From assembly GCA_020723365.1 (NCBI GenBank), contig DYJB01000009.1:1-36024 (forward strand): a DNA stretch of 36,024 bases, read 5' to 3'. Made by a program: the position numbers and the translations under genes. The notes beneath the pieces were generated by a model. That model was not told the origin of the DNA and ran no database searches. It was given only the letters and a program-made list of their open reading frames with translations. This document shows, one piece after another, positions 15,964 through 25,115 of the stretch; the first letter of the stretch is position 1; every line of letters starts with the position of its first letter. Source of the stretch: Candidatus Aquidulcis sp. Lineage in GTDB: Bacteria > Chloroflexota > Anaerolineae > Anaerolineales > E44-bin32.

Positions 15964-17907
15964 ATGCGGCAGCGCATTCGCCCGGTTGGATTCATCCTCC
16001 TGCTCTCTGCCCTGGCGGCCGTGTCGTGCGGCATCCCCTCCGGGGCGGTGCCGCCGCTTACGCTGGCCCCCACGGGCGGCGCCGCAGCCACCGCGCCTCT
16101 GCCCACCCCTGTTCCGGAGCCGGAGACGCTGATCGTGTGCACCGCCGAGGAGCCGGCGTCCCTCTTCCTCTACTCGGCGCGCGGCGCCTCCACCGAGGCC
16201 GTGTTCGCCGCCCTGTACGACGGGCCGGTGGACGCTGCCTCGTTCTCGCTTCAGCCCGTCCTGCTCAGCAAGCTCCCCAGCCAGGCCGACGGCGATATCG
16301 TTCTCGAGCCGGTCGCCGTGCGGACGGGCGAGGTGTTCTTCGACCCGTTGACGCTGGCGCCGCGCAATCTGACCTACAACGACTCCTACCTGCCCTCCGG
16401 GTGCACCAGCCGCGACTGCCTGCGCGTCTTCCAGGGCGGCGAGGTGACGATGGATCGCATGCGGGTGGAGTTCAAGCTCCAGCCGGCGCGCTTCTGGTCC
16501 GACGGACAGCCGCTCACGGCCGGTGACTCGGTCTTTGCCTACGAGGTCGACAGCCGGCCGGAGACGCCTTCGTCGAAGTTCCTCGTCGATCGCACGGCGG
16601 CCTATGAAGCGCTCGATGACCTGACGCTGCGATGGACGGGCATCCCGGGCTACCTGGACGGCGGCGCACCGGGGAACGTGTGGACGCCCCTGCCACGGCA
16701 CCTGCTGGACGGTGTCCCGGCAGCCGAACTGCCGACGACCGACCTGGCCGCCCGCACGCCTTTAGGGTGGGGCGCCTACGCCATTGAGAAGTGGACGCCG
16801 GGGCGGGAGCTTGTGTTGGAGCGCAATGCGTACTTCGTCTCCGCCGAGGGTGCGGCGCCCGCCTTCGATCGCCTCGTCTATCGCTTCCTTCAGCCGGGAC
16901 TGCGCCAGGGAATGCAGCAGCTGCTCACCGGAGAATGCGATGTGCTCGACGAGTCGCTGGCGCTGAGCACCGGCTCCGGTGAAGACTACAACGAGTCGCT
17001 CCTGGCGATGCTCGATCTGCAGGAGCAGGGCCTGCTGCAGGTCGTGTCGACGCCCGGGGTGCTGGTCGAGCAGCTGACCTTCAACGTGCGCGCCGGCCAG
17101 CGCGACAACCCGCTGGCGCAGCCGGGCGTGCGCATGGCCGTGGCGATGTGCCTCGACCGGGGGGCGCTGGCCCAGGCCACCTGGCGCGGGCTGGCGGGCG
17201 TGGCGACGACCTACCTTCCTCCCGCGCATCCGCTGGCGGACCCCGATGGCGCCACGCCGGTGACGGATCGCGAGGCGGCCCGCCAGCTGCTGCAGCAGGC
17301 CGGGTGGGTGACCGACAGCGAGTCCCCGTCTGCTCCGCGGATCGCCGCAGGTGCCGCCGGCGCCCTGGCCGGCGCCCCGCTCGAATTCACACTGAGCGTT
17401 GCCTCGGGTGGTCTTGATGAACTGGCAGCAAGTGAGATCCAGCGCCAGCTCTCCGAGTGCGGCATTCGAGTCGTCCTGGATACCGTGCCGGTGGAATCGC
17501 TGGGCGCGCCTTTCCCGGAGGGTCCGGTCTTTGGCGCCGGCTTCGAGTCGGTGCTGTGGGCATGGCCGACGTGGTCGCTACCGCCCTGTGAGCTCTTCCT
17601 CACCTCCGAGATCCCCTCGCAGGCGTCCCCCAACGGCGTGAATGCCTCCGGCTTCAGCTCGGCCGCCTATGACCGTGCCTGCTCGACGCTGCTCTTCTCG
17701 GGAGGGTGGGGGACGGCAGCGAGTCAGGCTGCCGCCGACACGCAGGCGCTGTTGGCCGAAGGCCTTCCGGCGCTGCCGCTCTTTGCCCGGCCGCGCCTGC
17801 TGCTGGCCGCGCCGGAGGTGTGCGGGCTCACGCCGGACCCAGCCATCCCAAGCCTGCTGTGGGCCATCGAGAAGGTGACCCGTGAGGAAGGCTGCTCCGG
17901 AGGATGA
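15964..17907 (+). CDS. Family-5 solute-binding lipoprotein (peptide/nickel ABC type), SBP1
   Basis: The 647-residue lipoprotein has a signal ending A-A-V-S-C22, then a Pro/Thr/Gly linker, then a family-5 extracellular solute-binding domain: F-W-S-D-G-Q-P-L-T-A-G-D-S-V-F-A-Y-E, G-A-Y-A-I-E-K-W-T-P-G-R-E-L-V-L-E-R-N, and V-R-M-A-V-A-M-C-L-D-R. The start is ATG 15964, with AGGAG 7 nt upstream; this AGGAG overlaps the trmD stop codon, so the two genes are tightly linked. The domain is longer than typical DppA/OppA (about 500-550), with an inserted stretch near residues 110-165 describing F-D-P-L-T-L-A-P-R. It probably feeds the transporter genes that start 250 nt downstream, behind their own promoter. 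Confidence 0.88.
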   Translation: MRQRIRPVGFILLLSALAAVSCGIPSGAVPPLTLAPTGGAAATAPLPTPVPEPETLIVCTAEEPASLFLYSARGASTEAVFAALYDGPVDAASFSLQPVLLSKLPSQADGDIVLEPVAVRTGEVFFDPLTLAPRNLTYNDSYLPSGCTSRDCLRVFQGGEVTMDRMRVEFKLQPARFWSDGQPLTAGDSVFAYEVDSRPETPSSKFLVDRTAAYEALDDLTLRWTGIPGYLDGGAPGNVWTPLPRHLLDGVPAAELPTTDLAARTPLGWGAYAIEKWTPGRELVLERNAYFVSAEGAAPAFDRLVYRFLQPGLRQGMQQLLTGECDVLDESLALSTGSGEDYNESLLAMLDLQEQGLLQVVSTPGVLVEQLTFNVRAGQRDNPLAQPGVRMAVAMCLDRGALAQATWRGLAGVATTYLPPAHPLADPDGATPVTDREAARQLLQQAGWVTDSESPSAPRIAAGAAGALAGAPLEFTLSVASGGLDELAASEIQRQLSECGIRVVLDTVPVESLGAPFPEGPVFGAGFESVLWAWPTWSLPPCELFLTSEIPSQASPNGVNASGFSSAAYDRACSTLLFSGGWGTAASQAAADTQALLAEGLPALPLFARPRLLLAAPEVCGLTPDPAIPSLLWAIEKVTREEGCSGG

Positions 17908-17963
17908 GATAGCACAGTTGTTCCGGGGGCTGGCTGGCGTAGTCCACCCGGCCCGGGCGTTGT

Positions 17964-17991
17964 TTGACCCTGGAAGTGAATGGGGTATAAT
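17964..17991 (+). promoter_or_regulatory. Strong promoter TTGACC-N16-TATAAT before the transporter genes
   Basis: TTGACC (17964-17969) and TATAAT (17986-17991) are 16 nt apart, the best housekeeping-type promoter in the window. The transcript should start near 17998, leaving a leader of about 164 nt to the TTG start at 18162. Confidence 0.8.
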
Positions 17992-18024
17992 CCCAAAGAA
18001 CGGGCCGGGTCGAAGGCTGGCTTG

Positions 18025-18056
18025 GGGGCGAGCCGTCGCAAATCGACGCTCGCCCC
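18025..18056 (+). promoter_or_regulatory. Stable hairpin in the transporter mRNA leader
   Basis: An 8-bp stem GGGGCGAG/CTCGCCCC is extended, after one bulged C, by 5 bp CGTCG/CGACG with loop CAAAT. It would sit at about +28 to +59 of the leader. No T-tract follows, so it looks more like a 5' stabilising or regulatory structure than a terminator. It matches no riboswitch I recognise. Confidence 0.55.
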
Positions 18057-18161
18057 ATGTCGCCAGCGACCGGCAGGCAGTGGCGGCCAACCGTTCGGCT
18101 TTCCACTCCTCGACCGCCTGACGAAGCGACGTCCGCGACTACAGGTCTCAGGAGACTGGCA

Positions 18162-19150
18162 TTGGCGCCCAAAGTTCTCGAAGTCAAGGACCTGGCGACA
18201 CAATTCAAGACCCGCGATGGGATCGTGCATGCTGTCAACGGCGTCTCGTTCGAGCTGCAGGAGGGTGAGACGCTCGGGATCGTAGGCGAGAGCGCCTGCG
18301 GCAAGACCGTGACGGTCCTTTCGATTCTGGGGCTCATCCCCTCGCCTCCCGGCAAGGTTGTAAGCGGATCGGCGCACTACCTGGGCAAGGACCTGCTGAC
18401 CATGTCGGATGAGGAGATCCGCTTCATCCGCGGGGCGCAGATCAGCATGGTCTTTCAGGATCCGATGACGTCGTTCAATCCGGTGCTCACCATCGGGCGG
18501 CAGGTGGCGGAGCCGATCGAGATCCATCAAGGCGTGAGCCGCAAGGAAGCCCTCGAGCGTGCCGGCGAACTGCTGGCCCTGGTCGGCATCCCCAATGCCA
18601 AGGAACGCCTATCGGACTATCCGCATCAGTTCTCGGGCGGTATGCGCCAGCGGGCGATGATCGCCATGGCGCTGGCCTGCTCGCCGACGGTGCTGGTGGC
18701 GGATGAACCGACCACGGCTCTCGACGTCACCATCCAGGCCCAGATCCTCGACATCGTCAAGCGGCTGCGCGATCAGCTGGGCATGGCCATCATCTGGATC
18801 ACGCACGACCTGGGCATCATCGCCGGGCTGGCGCAGCGAGTGAACGTGATGTATGGCGGCTTCATCGTGGAGGAAGCGCCGGTCAAGGAGCTCTACGCCC
18901 ACCCGCAGCACCCGTACACCATCGGCCTGCTGGGCAGTCTGCCGAGGCTGGATGCTTCGACGCACACCCGCCTGGTGTCGATCGACGGCGTGCCGCCGGT
19001 CCTGATGAAGAAGCCAACCTCGTGTCCGTTCGCGCCGCGCTGCCCGTTCGTCATGGATCGTTGCCTGCAGGAGAACCCCCCGCTGCTCTCCTTCGACACC
19101 CACCATCGGGTCGCCTGCTGGGTGGATCCCAAGACGGGAGGGGCGCGCGC

Positions 19151-19154
<4 letters not shown>
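18162..19154 (+). CDS. Dipeptide/oligopeptide ABC transporter ATP-binding protein, DppD/OppD type (pair 1)
   Basis: A 330-residue ATPase. Walker A is G42-ESACGKT49 (Ala where the family usually has Gly), Q-loop Q99, signature F157-SGGMRQR164, Walker B V177-LVADE182 and H-loop H215. The C-terminal oligo_HPY domain has four cysteines ([15 protein letters not shown], then V-A-C-W); in some Dpp/Opp ATPases this set binds a [4Fe-4S] cluster. The start is TTG 18162, with AGGAG 7 nt upstream; the frame is open back to ATG 18057, but that lead is unrelated to the family. It is the first gene after the 17964 promoter and overlaps the next by 4 nt. Confidence 0.92.
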
Positions 19155-20134
<980 letters not shown>

Positions 20135-20148
20135 GTCCGCTGGACGAA

Positions 20149-20158
20149 GGGAGGTGAT
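20149..20158 (+). other. Perfect anti-Shine-Dalgarno complement without a gene
   Basis: GGAGGTGATC is the full complement of the usual 3' end of 16S rRNA. It sits 15 nt after the DppF-type stop codon. No sensible start codon follows; the only frames nearby are a few codons long (such as GTG 20153 to TAG). The binding-protein gene at 20233 has its own AAGGAGG. Confidence 0.5.
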
Positions 20159-20232
20159 CGCCGGGCAGGTGCCTTAGGAAGCCGAACCGCATGCGTTGAC
20201 AAACTGCGCTCAATTCGTAAGGAGGAGGAACC

Positions 20233-22038
20233 ATGCGTTCCAAGGGATTGGCCGTTATCGGCCTTTTGGTGGCAGCCAGCATGATTCTGGCGGCCTGCGG
20301 CACGGCGACCCCCGAGACCGTCATCCAGACGGTGGTGGTCGAAGGGACGCCGATGGTGGTTGAGGTTACGGCGGCCGCACCCGCTGGCCCGAAGATGGTC
20401 ACGGGCAGCTTCGGCCCCGGCGACGTGCCGACGATCGACCCCGGCCTGTCGACGGATACCTCGTCGACCACAATCGTGAACGCCACGACGATCGGGCTGA
20501 GCTACCTGTACGAGTCGGACGCCACGCTGCACCCCGGCGCGGCCCAGTCGTGGGACATCTCCGAGGACGGCCTGGTCTACACCTTCAAGCTGTTCGACAA
20601 CATCCCGTGGGTCAAGTGGGATGGCTCGCAGGTGGTCAAGGTTCAGACCTGCCCGGACGAAGCCGGCGCCACCAAGGACCGGATGCTCACGGCCTACGAC
20701 TTCGAGTACGGCATCAAGCGCGCCCTGTCGCCTGAGCTGGCCTCGGACTACGCCTATGTGCTCGGCTTCGCCATCAAGGGAGCCAATGAGTACAACGCCG
20801 GCGAGGCCACCGCGGATGAGGTGGGCGTCAAGGCCATCGACGACACCACGCTCGAGGTGACCTTCCTCGAGGACGCCGCCTACAACATCAACATCATCGG
20901 CCTGTGGACGGCGCACGCCGTGCCCAAGTGGCTGATCGAGGGCGATGACTGCACCGAGGCCCGCGGCGACCGCTGGACCGAGCCCGGCTTCTTCCAGGGC
21001 TACGGACCGTTCACGCTCAAGGAATGGGTGCACGACTCGTACATCACCATCGTCAAGAACCCGTTCTGGCCGGGCACCCCGGACATCCCGATGCCCAAGC
21101 TGGACGAGGTCAAGCACCTGATGCTGGATGAGGTCGCCGAGTTCGCCGAGTACGAGGCGGGCAACGTCGACTTCTCGCACGTGCCGCTGGCGGACATCGA
21201 GCGCGTCAAGGCCGATCCGGTTCTCTCGGCCGAGTACCGCAGCGCGCCGAACCTGTGCACCTACTACTACGGCTTCAACACCAAGGCCCCGTTCGTCGAT
21301 GACGTGCGCGTGCGCAAGGCCCTCTCGATGGCGATCGACCGCCAGGGCCTGATCGACAACGTCCTCAAGGCGGGCCAGGAGCCGGCGCAGTGGTTCTCGC
21401 GCCCCGGCCTGGTGGCGGCCCCGACCATGGCCGACTACCCGGATCTGGGCATCAAGTACGATGCGGCGGGCGCCAAGGCCCTGATCGACGAGTACCTGGC
21501 GGAGAAGGGCATCACCGCCGCCGACGTGGACATCACCCTGATGTTCAACACCTCGTCCGGCCACCAGAAGATCGCCGAGGCCATCCAGCAGATGTGGAAG
21601 ACCAACCTGGGCCTCGACATCAAGGTGACCAACCAGGAGTGGAAGGTCTTCCTCGAGACCATCCGCGACCCGGTGGCGACGCCGCAGATCTACCGGCTCG
21701 GCTGGTGCGTCGACTACCCGGATGCGAACAACTTCATCCGGGAGGTCTTCATCGAGGGCGGCTCGGCCAACATCAAGGGCGGCGGCGGCATCTCCTGGGG
21801 TGCCGGCGATCCTGAGTACGACGCCTGGGCGCAGCTGCTTCTCGACGCGGCCAAGGAACGGGATCCTCAGAAGCGCACCGATATGTACGCGCAGGCTGAG
21901 GAAGTCCTGGTCGACACCTATGCCGCCATCGCGCCGATCTACTGGTACACGTCGTCCGGCGTGACCAAGCCGTACGTCACCCGCTCGTATGCCGTCACCG
22001 GGCACAATGAGTTCGTGACCTGGGACGTCAGCAAGTAA
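20233..22038 (+). CDS. Family-5 solute-binding lipoprotein (peptide/nickel ABC type), SBP2
   Basis: The 601-residue lipoprotein has a signal ending L-A-A-C22, a linker with T-V-V-V-E-G-T-P-M-V-V-E-V-T, then a complete DppA/OppA-like domain. The domain begins G-P-G-D-V-P-T-I-D-P and includes A-Q-S-W-D-I-S-E-D-G-L-V-Y-T-F-K-L, the membrane-proximal F-E-Y-G-I-K-R-A, D-V-R-V-R-K-A-L-S-M-A-I-D-R, and the C-terminal R-L-G-W-C-V-D-Y-P-D-A-N-N-F. The protein binds peptides, nickel chelates or similar ligands outside the cell. AAGGAGGAGG lies directly before ATG 20233. It sits between ATPase pair 1 and the permeases and is followed by a strong hairpin. That is a common way to make more binding protein than permease. 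Confidence 0.94.
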   Translation: MRSKGLAVIGLLVAASMILAACGTATPETVIQTVVVEGTPMVVEVTAAAPAGPKMVTGSFGPGDVPTIDPGLSTDTSSTTIVNATTIGLSYLYESDATLHPGAAQSWDISEDGLVYTFKLFDNIPWVKWDGSQVVKVQTCPDEAGATKDRMLTAYDFEYGIKRALSPELASDYAYVLGFAIKGANEYNAGEATADEVGVKAIDDTTLEVTFLEDAAYNINIIGLWTAHAVPKWLIEGDDCTEARGDRWTEPGFFQGYGPFTLKEWVHDSYITIVKNPFWPGTPDIPMPKLDEVKHLMLDEVAEFAEYEAGNVDFSHVPLADIERVKADPVLSAEYRSAPNLCTYYYGFNTKAPFVDDVRVRKALSMAIDRQGLIDNVLKAGQEPAQWFSRPGLVAAPTMADYPDLGIKYDAAGAKALIDEYLAEKGITAADVDITLMFNTSSGHQKIAEAIQQMWKTNLGLDIKVTNQEWKVFLETIRDPVATPQIYRLGWCVDYPDANNFIREVFIEGGSANIKGGGGISWGAGDPEYDAWAQLLLDAAKERDPQKRTDMYAQAEEVLVDTYAAIAPIYWYTSSGVTKPYVTRSYAVTGHNEFVTWDVSK

Positions 22039-22052
22039 GTTCGTTCGACCGT

Positions 22053-22082
22053 CCTGGGGGAGGGCGCCCGCCCTCCCCCAGG
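22053..22082 (+). terminator. Strong intercistronic hairpin after SBP2
   Basis: A 13-14 bp perfect stem, CCTGGGGGAGGGCG / CGCCCTCCCCCAGG, with a tiny loop, 14 nt after the SBP2 stop. No T-tract. It may partly terminate transcription or protect the 3' end of the binding-protein mRNA; the permease start is 80 nt further on. Confidence 0.7.
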
Positions 22083-22162
22083 GCAGCCCGCCTGCGGAGC
22101 GGCGCCCCGTCGTGGACGCCGCTCCGGAGCCGGGCTGCACCTCAGGCTCGAGGAGCAAGGGT

Positions 22163-23245
22163 ATGGGGCGCTACTTCGTCCGCCGCCTGCTGTGGATGAT
22201 GCTGGTCCTGTTCGTCGTCTCGGCCATCACCTTCGGGCTGATGCACGCCGTTCCCGGCGGGCCGTTCTCCCGCGAGAAGGCGCTGCCCCAGGAAATCCTG
22301 GACAACCTCAACGCCCGCTACCATCTTGATGAGCCGCTGGTGGTGCAGTACGCCCGCTACCTGTACGACGTCATGATCCCGCGCTTCAGCCTGCTGGAAA
22401 AGGACCCCGACGGGGGCTACATCAAGCCGATACCGTCGCTGGTGGACGACTTCGTCATTCGTTTCAACATCGGCGCCGTCGAGTTCAAGTGGATGAACTT
22501 CGGCCCGTCGTATGCCTCGCGCAGCCGAACCGTGAACGATGTCTTCAAGCAGCAGCTGCCGGTTTCCTTCCAGCTGGGCATGATGTCGCTGGGCTTTGCC
22601 CTCTTGCTGGGCGTGCCCATGGGCATCCTGGCCGCCCTCAAGCAGAATACGATCTGGGACTACCTGGGCATGAGCGTGGCCATCTTTGGCGTCTCCGTGC
22701 CGGTCATCGTCCTGGGGCCCATCCTGGTGTGGATTTTCGGCGTGTCGCTCAAATGGCTCCCGCCCACGGGCTGGGGCTCCCAGCCGCCGTACGTCCTGGG
22801 GTTGTTCCCCTCCAACCTGGGGCCGGAGTTCTTCAAGTACGCCATCATGCCGTCGGTCGCTCTGGGCCTTGTGTCGTCGGCCTCCATTGCCCGGCTGACG
22901 CGCGCCAGCCTGCTGCAGGTCATCCGGGAGGACTACATCCGGACGGCCCGGGCCAAGGGATTGATGGAACGCCTGGTCATCACCCGCCATGCGCTCAAGA
23001 ATTCGCTCATCCCGGTGGTGACCATCCTGGGCCCGCTCTTCGCCGCCCTGGTGACCGGCACCTTCATCACCGAGCAGATCTTCGGCATCCCCGGCATGGG
23101 CAAGTACTTCGTCACCAGCATCACCAACCGCGACTACCCGGTCATCATGGGCACCATCCTGCTCTACGCCATCCTGCTCGTGGTCGCCAACGTCTTCGTC
23201 GACTTGATGTACGCCTACCTTGACCCTCGCATCCGCTACGACTAG
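22163..23245 (+). CDS. ABC transporter permease, DppB/OppB type
   Basis: The 360-residue permease opens with M-G-R-Y-F-V-R-R-L-L-W-M-M-L-V-L-F-V-V-S-A-I-T-F, the family's first helix, and continues with H-A-V-P-G-G-P-F. About six helices follow. The EAA coupling loop reads I-R-E-D-Y-I-R-T-A-R-A-K-G-L near residues 255-268, and the C-terminus is typical (D-L-M-Y-A-Y-L-D-P-R-I-R-Y). An extracytoplasmic insertion of about 60 residues follows helix 1. ATG 22163 is chosen at the first-helix start, with GAGGAG upstream. It pairs with the DppC-type gene starting 15 nt after it. Confidence 0.94.
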   Translation: MGRYFVRRLLWMMLVLFVVSAITFGLMHAVPGGPFSREKALPQEILDNLNARYHLDEPLVVQYARYLYDVMIPRFSLLEKDPDGGYIKPIPSLVDDFVIRFNIGAVEFKWMNFGPSYASRSRTVNDVFKQQLPVSFQLGMMSLGFALLLGVPMGILAALKQNTIWDYLGMSVAIFGVSVPVIVLGPILVWIFGVSLKWLPPTGWGSQPPYVLGLFPSNLGPEFFKYAIMPSVALGLVSSASIARLTRASLLQVIREDYIRTARAKGLMERLVITRHALKNSLIPVVTILGPLFAALVTGTFITEQIFGIPGMGKYFVTSITNRDYPVIMGTILLYAILLVVANVFVDLMYAYLDPRIRYD

Positions 23246-23260
23246 CGGCAGGAGACTGGC

Positions 23261-24283
23261 ATGTCGGCACAAACGGGAGTTCTCAAGGCGGGCGCCGGCG
23301 GAATGCCGCTAACGATGAAGCGCGAAAGCCTGACGGCCGACGCCTTCCGCCGGCTGATCCGCAACCGGGCCGCGGTGGTGGGCGGGCTCATCGTCCTGCT
23401 CCTGGCCCTGATCGCCATTTTCGCCGGGCAGATCGCCCCCAAGTCGTATGAAGTCCAGGTCCTGATCGACAACAACAAGGTCCCGGCCTGGATGGTGTCC
23501 CTCTTCTCCAGCATGGCGCCGTACGCCAAGACGACGACGGACTACCTGCTGGGCGCCGACTACGTCGGAAGGGATCTGTTCAGCCGGCTGGTCTACGGCT
23601 CGCGCGTCTCGCTTTCGGTCGCCTTCATCGGCCCGATCATCAGCCTGCTGATCGGCGTCGTCTACGGCAGCATCTCGGGCTTCTTCGGCGGCCGGGCCGA
23701 CAACCTGATGATGCGCATCGTCGACGTGCTCTACGCCTTCCCGACTCTGCTGTTCGTCATTCTGCTGATGGCCTTCTTCCGTTCGACCTTCGCCAAGCCC
23801 GACCCCGGATCGTTCGCCTATGGCTTGAGCCAACTTGACGCCCGCATGGGCGGCATGCTCTTCATCTTCATGGGCATCGGCTTCACGGCCTGGGAGACGA
23901 TGGCGCGGTTGACGCGTGGGCAGGTGCTTTCGGTGCGGGAGAAGGAGTTCGTTGAGGCGGCGCGCACGGTGGGCGCCGGCAATGGGCGCATCATGTTCCG
24001 CCACATTCTGCCCAACATCGTCGGCCCGCTCGTGGTCTTCGAATCGCTGTCCATTCCCACCTACATCACCTTCGAGGCCTTCCTGTCGTACATCGGCCTG
24101 GGGGTGAACCCGCCCACGCCGTCGTGGGGTTCGATGATCGCCGAGGGCGGTTCGGTCATCCGCACCTACCCCAACCAGGCGGTCTTCCCGGCCCTGGCGT
24201 TGGCCATCACCATGTTCGCCTTCAACTTCCTGGGGGATGGCCTGCGCGACGCGCTCGACCCCCGCCTGCGAGGCACACAGTAG
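23261..24283 (+). CDS. ABC transporter permease, DppC/OppC type
   Basis: A 340-residue permease. After a cytoplasmic tail, F-R-R-L-I-R-N-R-A-A-V-V-G-G-L-I-V leads into helix 1. The family motif L-L-G-A-D-Y-V-G-R-D-L-F-S-R-L-V-Y-G-S-R-V-S-L lies near 100-122, and the EAA loop E-K-E-F-V-E-A-A-R-T-V-G-A near 227-239. The C-terminus (N-F-L-G-D-G-L-R-D-A-L-D-P-R-L) is standard. ATG 23261 follows CAGGAG by 7 nt; the 14-nt initiation region is identical to that before the DppD-type gene at 18162. It is the last gene before a 12-bp inverted repeat. Confidence 0.94.
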   Translation: MSAQTGVLKAGAGGMPLTMKRESLTADAFRRLIRNRAAVVGGLIVLLLALIAIFAGQIAPKSYEVQVLIDNNKVPAWMVSLFSSMAPYAKTTTDYLLGADYVGRDLFSRLVYGSRVSLSVAFIGPIISLLIGVVYGSISGFFGGRADNLMMRIVDVLYAFPTLLFVILLMAFFRSTFAKPDPGSFAYGLSQLDARMGGMLFIFMGIGFTAWETMARLTRGQVLSVREKEFVEAARTVGAGNGRIMFRHILPNIVGPLVVFESLSIPTYITFEAFLSYIGLGVNPPTPSWGSMIAEGGSVIRTYPNQAVFPALALAITMFAFNFLGDGLRDALDPRLRGTQ

Positions 24284-24305
24284 CCCGGCAGCTGGCGCTG
24301 ACCCG

Positions 24306-24334
24306 ACACACGCCCCCCGCCCGGGGGCGTGTGT
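24306..24334 (+). terminator. 12-bp inverted repeat between DppC-type and cytochrome genes
   Basis: ACACACGCCCCC (24306-24317) and GGGGGCGTGTGT (24323-24334) form a perfect 12-bp stem with loop CGCCC, 22 nt after the permease stop. Its last base is the first T of the TATAAT that follows. It may act as a terminator, as an operator, or both. Confidence 0.6.
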
Positions 24335-24339
24335 ATAAT
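24334..24339 (+). promoter_or_regulatory. Candidate -10 box (TATAAT) for the cytochrome / ATPase pair 2 unit
   Basis: A perfect TATAAT directly joins the inverted repeat at 24306-24334; the -35 position falls inside the left arm and does not resemble TTGACA. A transcript would start near 24346, giving a leader of about 40 nt to ATG 24386. A weak -35 overlaid by a dyad suggests an activator or repressor site. Confidence 0.5.
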
Positions 24340-24385
24340 GCCTGCAGCCCGTGCCGGAATGCGCGTGTGGGAGAGATGGACCACC

Positions 24386-25111
24386 ATGGCTGATCGACAT
24401 CGAACCCGAGCCCGTCTCTTCACCCTGGTCGGCGCGGCGCTGGTCTTGCTGGCCACGACGGCGGCCGCCTTCACGGGGTCGGTGAGCTCGCGCCGCTTGG
24501 CCCAGGGCGATCCCCGCCTCGAGCAGCTCCAGGCCGGCTGGGAGGTCTATCGCATCTGGTGCTCGGCCTGCCACGCCTACTCGGGTGAGGGCTTGACGCC
24601 CGCCTGGATCAGCACCTGGGCCCCCGATGATCAGAACTGCTGGCAGTCGAAGTGCCACTCTCTCAACCACCCGGACGACGGCTTCTTCCTGCCGCACTTC
24701 ATCCCGGCCGTAGTCGGGAAGGGCGTCCTGGATCACTTCGGCGACGGACCGACGCTATACGGCTACGTCTCGACACTGATGCCTTACCAGGAGCCCGGCG
24801 TGCTCTCCCAGGACCAGTACTACGCCGTCCTGGCGCAAGTGCTTAGCATGAACGGGATCGACTACGGCGTGGAGCCGTTGGGTCCGGAGACCATCGGCGC
24901 CGTTGCGTTGGGTGGTCCGCCGGCTTCCGTCCTCCCCGCCGCACCGACGGTCGAGGCGCCGGAGGGGCACTCCATGCCGCCCGCCGCCGCAGCAAACCCG
25001 CCCGCCGGGCCCCGGCCCGCGGCCTGGCTGGCCGGATTGCTGATCAGCCTGGGCCTGGCCTCCGTCGCCTCGGTGGCGGTCGCCGTCGAGAGCCGCTCGA
25101 GTCGAGAGTAA
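24386..25111 (+). CDS. Membrane-anchored c-type cytochrome
   Basis: The 241-residue protein has an N-terminal signal/anchor helix (about 11-29), an extracytoplasmic domain, a Pro/Ala-rich linker (about 175-212) and a C-terminal helix (about 213-234) with a short tail. C59-S-A-C-H63 is a heme c site in the segment W-E-V-Y-R-I-W. C85-W-Q-S-K-C90-H91 has the rarer CX4CH spacing and may hold a second heme. M132 in S-T-L-M-P-Y is placed like the distal methionine of class I cytochromes. The start is ATG 24386, with GGGAGAG upstream; ATG 24359 is an alternative. It lies 4 nt before the next ATPase gene and is probably co-transcribed with it. An electron-transfer role is clear in kind, but the partner is unknown. 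Confidence 0.82.
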   Translation: MADRHRTRARLFTLVGAALVLLATTAAAFTGSVSSRRLAQGDPRLEQLQAGWEVYRIWCSACHAYSGEGLTPAWISTWAPDDQNCWQSKCHSLNHPDDGFFLPHFIPAVVGKGVLDHFGDGPTLYGYVSTLMPYQEPGVLSQDQYYAVLAQVLSMNGIDYGVEPLGPETIGAVALGGPPASVLPAAPTVEAPEGHSMPPAAAANPPAGPRPAAWLAGLLISLGLASVASVAVAVESRSSRE

Positions 25112-25115
25112 TCCC

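Noticed and set aside
20196-20201. TTGACA before the SBP2 gene as a promoter
   Set aside because: The -10 position falls on AAGGAG, the ribosome binding site, with no TATAAT-like sequence.
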